Source of the DNA: DASVAL01 sp035649575
Lineage (GTDB): Bacteria; Planctomycetota; UBA1135; UBA2386
Reading direction: 5' to 3'
DNA: 23,422 nucleotides
Assembly (NCBI GenBank): GCA_035649575.1
Contig: DASRJH010000203.1
Coordinates: 1-23,422 of the forward strand
A program made the translations under genes and the position numbers. Below, piece after piece: positions 20,249-23,422 of this stretch (its first letter is position 1; the number at the start of each line of letters is the position of its first letter). The notes under the pieces are model-generated. The model was not told the DNA's origin and searched no databases. It was given only the letters and a program-made list of their open reading frames with translations.

Positions 20249-21610
20249 GTGCGAGTTCGCGTCCTCACGATTGCCTCGAGCAGCGCATGCCTGCTGCTCG
20301 CGACATTGCTGTCGGTCGGCGTCGCAGGTGCGCAGCAAGCGCCCCCGGCAGGCACTGGACTGCGCGACGAGATCGCGCGCGCCGTGGCGGCCTACTTCGC
20401 GGCCGACGACCGCGCTGCGGCCAGTGCGCTCGCGCCGGTCGTGAAGCTCGCGCGCGGCAACGAAGCGCTGCTCGCGGACGTCGTGCGCAAGAAGTCATTC
20501 GTGCCGGCGACCGCCGAGGTCGACGCGCGCGGCGCGATCGATGCGCACTACGAGTTCGCCGCGGGTATCACGGGGAAGGACCAGGAACGCAACGAGGCGA
20601 GGCTCGCGGGACCGGCCAGCGGCGACCGTCTGTTCCCGCTCGTCGTCTACGTGCCCGACGCCACCTCCACCGTGCAGTTCGAGCGCGAGCTGCTCGAGCA
20701 AGGCACGCGCGCAGGCCGCTACGTGTTCCTCGTGCCCGACGAGAAGCGCGACAACAGCTACGCCCCGTCGGTGCACGAGCATCGCCGCCACGCGGGTCCG
20801 ATGCGGACCCTGCTGCTCACGCTACCGATCGATCCCGACCGCGTCTACATGATCGGCTCGGGGCGCGGCGGACATGCGACCTGGGACGTGGGCTTTCTGG
20901 CCGCGGATCGCTGGGCTGGCATCTTCCCGTGCAACGGCGGCCTCGTGCACGAAGGCGGCTGGAAGGCGAGCGGCGGCGTGTTCCTGACCAATGCGCGCAG
21001 CTTCGCGGTCTTCACGGTCTTCAACACGACGTTCGACCACGGCATCGAGTCGTGCCGCTACGCCGTCGCGAAGTTCCGCGAGTGGAACTACCGCATCGAG
21101 GCGCACGAGGAGCAGCAGATGCGGCACATGGGGATCGGCGAAGCGATGGGGAAACTCGCGCCTGTGGTCCGCAACGCGCACCCGCGCCGCATCGAGAAGC
21201 GCTTCAACCACGTCGAGGACGGCGCGCACTACTGGCTGCGCGCGCTCGATCGCAAGCCGAAGGAATGGGACCCGGCCGCGAAGATCGTCGTGCAGGGCGA
21301 CTGGCCCGCGGATCGCGACAAGCAGCTCGAGGTCGTGTGGGACGCGGTGCGCAAGCAGTGCGGCTACCTCGCGGGCACCGTCGCCGCCAACCGCGTCGAC
21401 GTGACCACGCAAGGCGTCGGCCGCGTGCGGATCTACCTCGATCCGGAACTCGTCGACTTCGGCGAGTCGGTGACGATCGCAGTGAACGGCAAGGTCGCCC
21501 GCACGCTGAAACCGGTGCTGCAGCCCGACGTGATGTTGCAGCGCGTGCGCGAGACCGGTGACACGTCGTGCCTCTATTGGGCGTTCGTCGATCTCACGAT
21601 CGGCGGCTGA
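20249..21610 (+). CDS. Secreted alpha/beta-hydrolase-fold protein lacking the nucleophile Ser
   Basis: The 453-residue product has a signal peptide (SSSACLLLATLLSVGVAGAQ, cleavage ~29), a helical part (~37-85), then an alpha/beta hydrolase core: FPLVVYVPDA (strand and oxyanion loop, ~129-138), DPDRVYMIGSGRGGHATWDVG (~196-215), WAGIFPCNGG (~222-231). The elbow resembles esterase/PHB-depolymerase-like proteins of the form VY-[LM]-x-G-x-S-M-G-G-H-[AG]-T-W, but here it is G203-S204-G205-R206-G207, so Gly occupies the Ser position. The C-terminal ~100 residues (VDVTTQGVGRVRIYLDPELVDFGESVTIAVNGKVA) form a beta domain. It may be a pseudo-hydrolase that binds a ligand, or Ser204 may act instead. The start is GTG at 20249; no Shine-Dalgarno sequence was seen and a -10-like TAGATT sits 6 nt upstream. 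Confidence 0.78.
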   Translation: MRVRVLTIASSSACLLLATLLSVGVAGAQQAPPAGTGLRDEIARAVAAYFAADDRAAASALAPVVKLARGNEALLADVVRKKSFVPATAEVDARGAIDAHYEFAAGITGKDQERNEARLAGPASGDRLFPLVVYVPDATSTVQFERELLEQGTRAGRYVFLVPDEKRDNSYAPSVHEHRRHAGPMRTLLLTLPIDPDRVYMIGSGRGGHATWDVGFLAADRWAGIFPCNGGLVHEGGWKASGGVFLTNARSFAVFTVFNTTFDHGIESCRYAVAKFREWNYRIEAHEEQQMRHMGIGEAMGKLAPVVRNAHPRRIEKRFNHVEDGAHYWLRALDRKPKEWDPAAKIVVQGDWPADRDKQLEVVWDAVRKQCGYLAGTVAANRVDVTTQGVGRVRIYLDPELVDFGESVTIAVNGKVARTLKPVLQPDVMLQRVRETGDTSCLYWAFVDLTIGG

Positions 21611-21683
21611 GCTGTCCCGCACACGAGGACCACGCAGTTACGGGCGCGGACCACGTGGGTACACACGACGCCAGGAGGCTCTC

Positions 21684-22614
21684 ATGATTCATCGACTGCT
21701 CACTGTCCTGTCGCTTTCGCTGCTCGGCGGACCATTGTTTGCCCAGACCGTTTCGGTGTCGATCAGCACGGCAACGCAGGTGGTGGCGACCGCGTTCGAC
21801 CCCGGCTCGAACCTCGTGACGGACTCCGTGCCGCCGAACACGAACGGGAACGTGCAGCTCCTCGCGCAGACCCCGGCCGCTGTGACGGCGAGCCTGTGGG
21901 ACGCGCGCGTCTACGAACTCGAGGGGATCGTCTCCTGGTATCAGGGCGCCTTCGTGACTGGCCCGTCCGGCTTTTGGCAGCACTTCCCCGAGCGAACTGC
22001 TCGCCCACCTCAGCGCGACGTCGCCGGTGCCCGTCGAGATCGAGCTCTCGCGCGTTCTCACAGCAAGCCCGGGCGCGTTTGCGCCGACGTTCGGGATCGA
22101 CTTGGGCGACGACGGGATCTTCGAGCTCTTCGAGACGGGCTTGCCTTCCGGCACGTATTGGAGAGTTCTCGGTCCCACACCGATCGCCATTCGTTTGCGC
22201 AGCCAGGTCACGCAGACCGGGCCTGGCTCCGTCGCACTCCGTCTCCACGTGACGATCCGTCCAGCCAACAATCTCACCGTGTCGCCGGTCGCGATGCCGT
22301 GCGCGAGCAACGACATGCTGCAGGTGTTGCCATCGTTCGTCGGTCAGGGCATCGAGACTCTCGTCTACGGAACGCCCCCGACTGGCATCGTCGTCCTGGG
22401 TCTCGGTCCGTTCCCGCAGGCGCTGCCCACGACATCCGCGACCCCTTGTGTGTTGCTGCCCTCGCCGGATCTCGTGATCTACGCGCCGTATCCGCAGACC
22501 TTCTACTTGCCGCTGCCGGCCGCAGTGCGGCCGCTGACGCTCTGGATGCAGGGAGTCTCGATCACACCGACTGGTCTCGGGACCACGCTCGGCTACACGG
22601 TTCTCGCCTGGTGA
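21684..22614 (+). pseudogene. Secreted planctomycete-type protein interrupted by a one-base frameshift
   Basis: An excellent AGGAGG (21673-21678) five bases before ATG 21684 starts a signal peptide (MIHRLLTVLSLSLLGGPLFAQ). The frame is normal to GAFVTGPSGF at ~21971, then composition turns into Arg-rich noise. Removing one T from the run TTTT at 21972-21975 gives GPSGFGSTSPSELLAHLSAT and joins smoothly to the second frame, which runs to 22614 and ends PTGLGTTLGYTVLAW. The joined protein is ~309 residues, beta-rich, with a C-terminal domain holding two Cys (AMPCASND, TPCVLLP) and short beta stretches (YPQTFYLPLP, LTLWMQGVSITP). It is either a sequencing error in a homopolymer, a recent inactivation, or a rare programmed shift. 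Function is unknown. Confidence 0.75.
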
Positions 22615-22756
22615 TTGCCACGGCTCGACCGCGGTGATCGTGCGCCGGTGCCGCCGCGGTGCCAAGATCCACGCAGCCTCGCGGCACCCGCGTTCACCCG
22701 CGGAGCTCACGCGGGGACTGTTGCGAACACGCAGCAAGGCGCCGCGAGCCGCGCGC

Positions 22757-22764
22757 GCTACAGT
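22757..22764 (+). promoter_or_regulatory. -10-like GCTACAGT six bases before ATG 22771 (leaderless candidate)
   Basis: GCTACAGT (22757-22764) ends 6 nt before the ATG, without a Shine-Dalgarno sequence, matching the geometry at 20237-20249. No -35 consensus was seen. Confidence 0.33.
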
Positions 22765-22770
22765 GGCAAC

Positions 22771-23422
22771 ATGAGCGTCGCCGTACTCGCTGGCCTGATC
22801 GGGTTCCTGCCTGCGCAGCAGGCACCTGCGGCACCGGTGCCGGTGCGCGACGAAATCTGTCACTACATCAACGTACAGGCGCTCGACTGCTACGACGGCG
22901 GCCTCGACGTGGCCGCCCTGCCGCGGCGCCGCGCGCCTGCTCGCTTCGCGGACCTGCTGTTTCGTTGGTGGACTGATCGCAACCCTTCGGCGCAGCGACC
23001 TCAGATGCAGGTGACCGGAACCACGCTGCACGCGCACGGTGCGAAGGAGGCCGTGCAGGCCGCGGAGAAGGCGTTCCAGCAGTTGCTGGCCATGGACGAG
23101 GTGGTCCGGGCTCGTGTGCACTGTTCCGTGCTCACGCTGCCCCAGGCCGCGGTGCCCGAAGGACTCAAGCCAGGGCTCACGGAGGCCGACGACGAGGCGA
23201 TGGTGACGCGGCTCGTGCGCGTTGCCGCTGCGGAGGGCGGCAAGCTGCGCAATCTGCCCGAGGTCGTCGCCTCACCGCTGCGACCGTTCGCGGTCGAGGA
23301 CGCGCGAGAGGGTGAGGCGGTCCCACTGCGGCTCAGAGCGGAGCTCGTTCCGCTCAGTCGCAGCGAAGCGCTGCTCGGACTTCACGTCGTGCGTGGCCCG
23401 TTGCCTGCGAACCTCGCGAACC
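22771..23422 (+). CDS. Exported protein, N-terminal part (3' end beyond window), secretin N-domain-like
   Basis: A continuous frame from ATG 22771 runs off the right edge (217 codons). A short hydrophobic start (SVAVLAGLIGFLPAQQAPAA) acts as a signal peptide. Then comes EICHYINVQALDC, a ~50-residue spacer with LLFRWWTD, and MQVTGTTLHAHGAKEAVQAA then EKAFQQLLAMDEVVRARVHC followed by SVLTLP. The order YxVxxLxx ... LxVxGTxxxHxxVxxxLxxLxxxxxxxVxxxVxxLP is that of secretin-type N domains as found in many planctomycete exported proteins; no secretin pore domain is visible in this part. The identification is tentative. No Shine-Dalgarno sequence is seen; a -10-like GCTACAGT lies 6 nt before the ATG. 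Confidence 0.6.
   Translation, partial: MSVAVLAGLIGFLPAQQAPAAPVPVRDEICHYINVQALDCYDGGLDVAALPRRRAPARFADLLFRWWTDRNPSAQRPQMQVTGTTLHAHGAKEAVQAAEKAFQQLLAMDEVVRARVHCSVLTLPQAAVPEGLKPGLTEADDEAMVTRLVRVAAAEGGKLRNLPEVVASPLRPFAVEDAREGEAVPLRLRAELVPLSRSEALLGLHVVRGPLPANLAN

Noticed and set aside
1..23422. tRNA genes, CRISPR array, rRNA or complete insertion sequence
   Set aside because: None was recognisable by eye on either strand; a covariance-model scan would be needed to exclude small RNAs.

Overview
This is a very GC-rich window that reads as chromosome of a planctomycete (Planctomycetota). That assignment is inferred from gene content. The evidence is: large secreted proteins whose C-terminal domains carry a 'GFFGPGCPG' type motif; an NrfHA pair with a histidine at the active-site haem; an ECF sigma factor fused to a membrane anchor and a large extracytoplasmic part; relics of a Ser/Thr kinase-SUMF1 protein and of a kinase-associated ECF sigma factor; and many lipoproteins and signal-peptide proteins of unknown role. 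No tRNA, rRNA, CRISPR array or intact transposase gene was seen.

Layout. 1-916: C-terminal part of a membrane TPR protein. 951-2593 (minus): a two-gene envelope operon, a DUF4136 lipoprotein followed by a beta-barrel-like lipoprotein, coupled by a TGATG overlap. 2722-4690 (plus): nrfH-nrfA, ammonia-forming nitrite reduction, closed by a strong hairpin. 4777-6876 (minus): a secreted two-PKD protein, with a relic of the 3' end of a paralogue at 7207-7292. 7427-7911 (plus): DUF4177 protein plus a small membrane protein, also coupled by TGATG. 7933-10140 (minus): ECF sigma factor fused through a transmembrane helix to a duplicated extracytoplasmic domain. 10289-11743 (minus): secreted gluzincin-like metallopeptidase. 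11911-13744 (plus): Tat-exported intradiol dioxygenase, DinB-like protein, DUF6458-like membrane protein with a Pro-rich tail. 13892-14074: RHH antitoxin with no toxin next to it. 14144-15664 (minus): ATP-dependent DNA ligase of the mycobacterial LigB type.

15.7-18.7 kb is a rearranged zone. Pieces that normally form one kinase-TM-coiled coil-middle-SUMF1 protein lie in different orientations: SUMF1 part (minus, 15847-16623), TM/coiled-coil part (plus, 16622-16826), middle part (minus, 18398-18580). The coiled-coil piece runs directly into a frameshifted half of an ECF sigma gene (16827-17055). The middle piece is bounded exactly by two near-identical inverted repeats of about 95-100 bp. Two intact envelope genes (BamE-like lipoprotein and beta-barrel-like lipoprotein) sit inside this zone.

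18706-23422 (plus): a secreted beta-propeller-like protein, a secreted alpha/beta-hydrolase-like protein whose nucleophile position is Gly, a secreted protein broken by a one-base frameshift in a T run, and the start of a further exported protein that leaves the window. The best candidates for a second look are the inverted-repeat cassette and scrambled kinase locus, the sigma factor-sensor fusion, and the CxxCH-type NrfA. None of these is shown by the sequence alone to be a new system.
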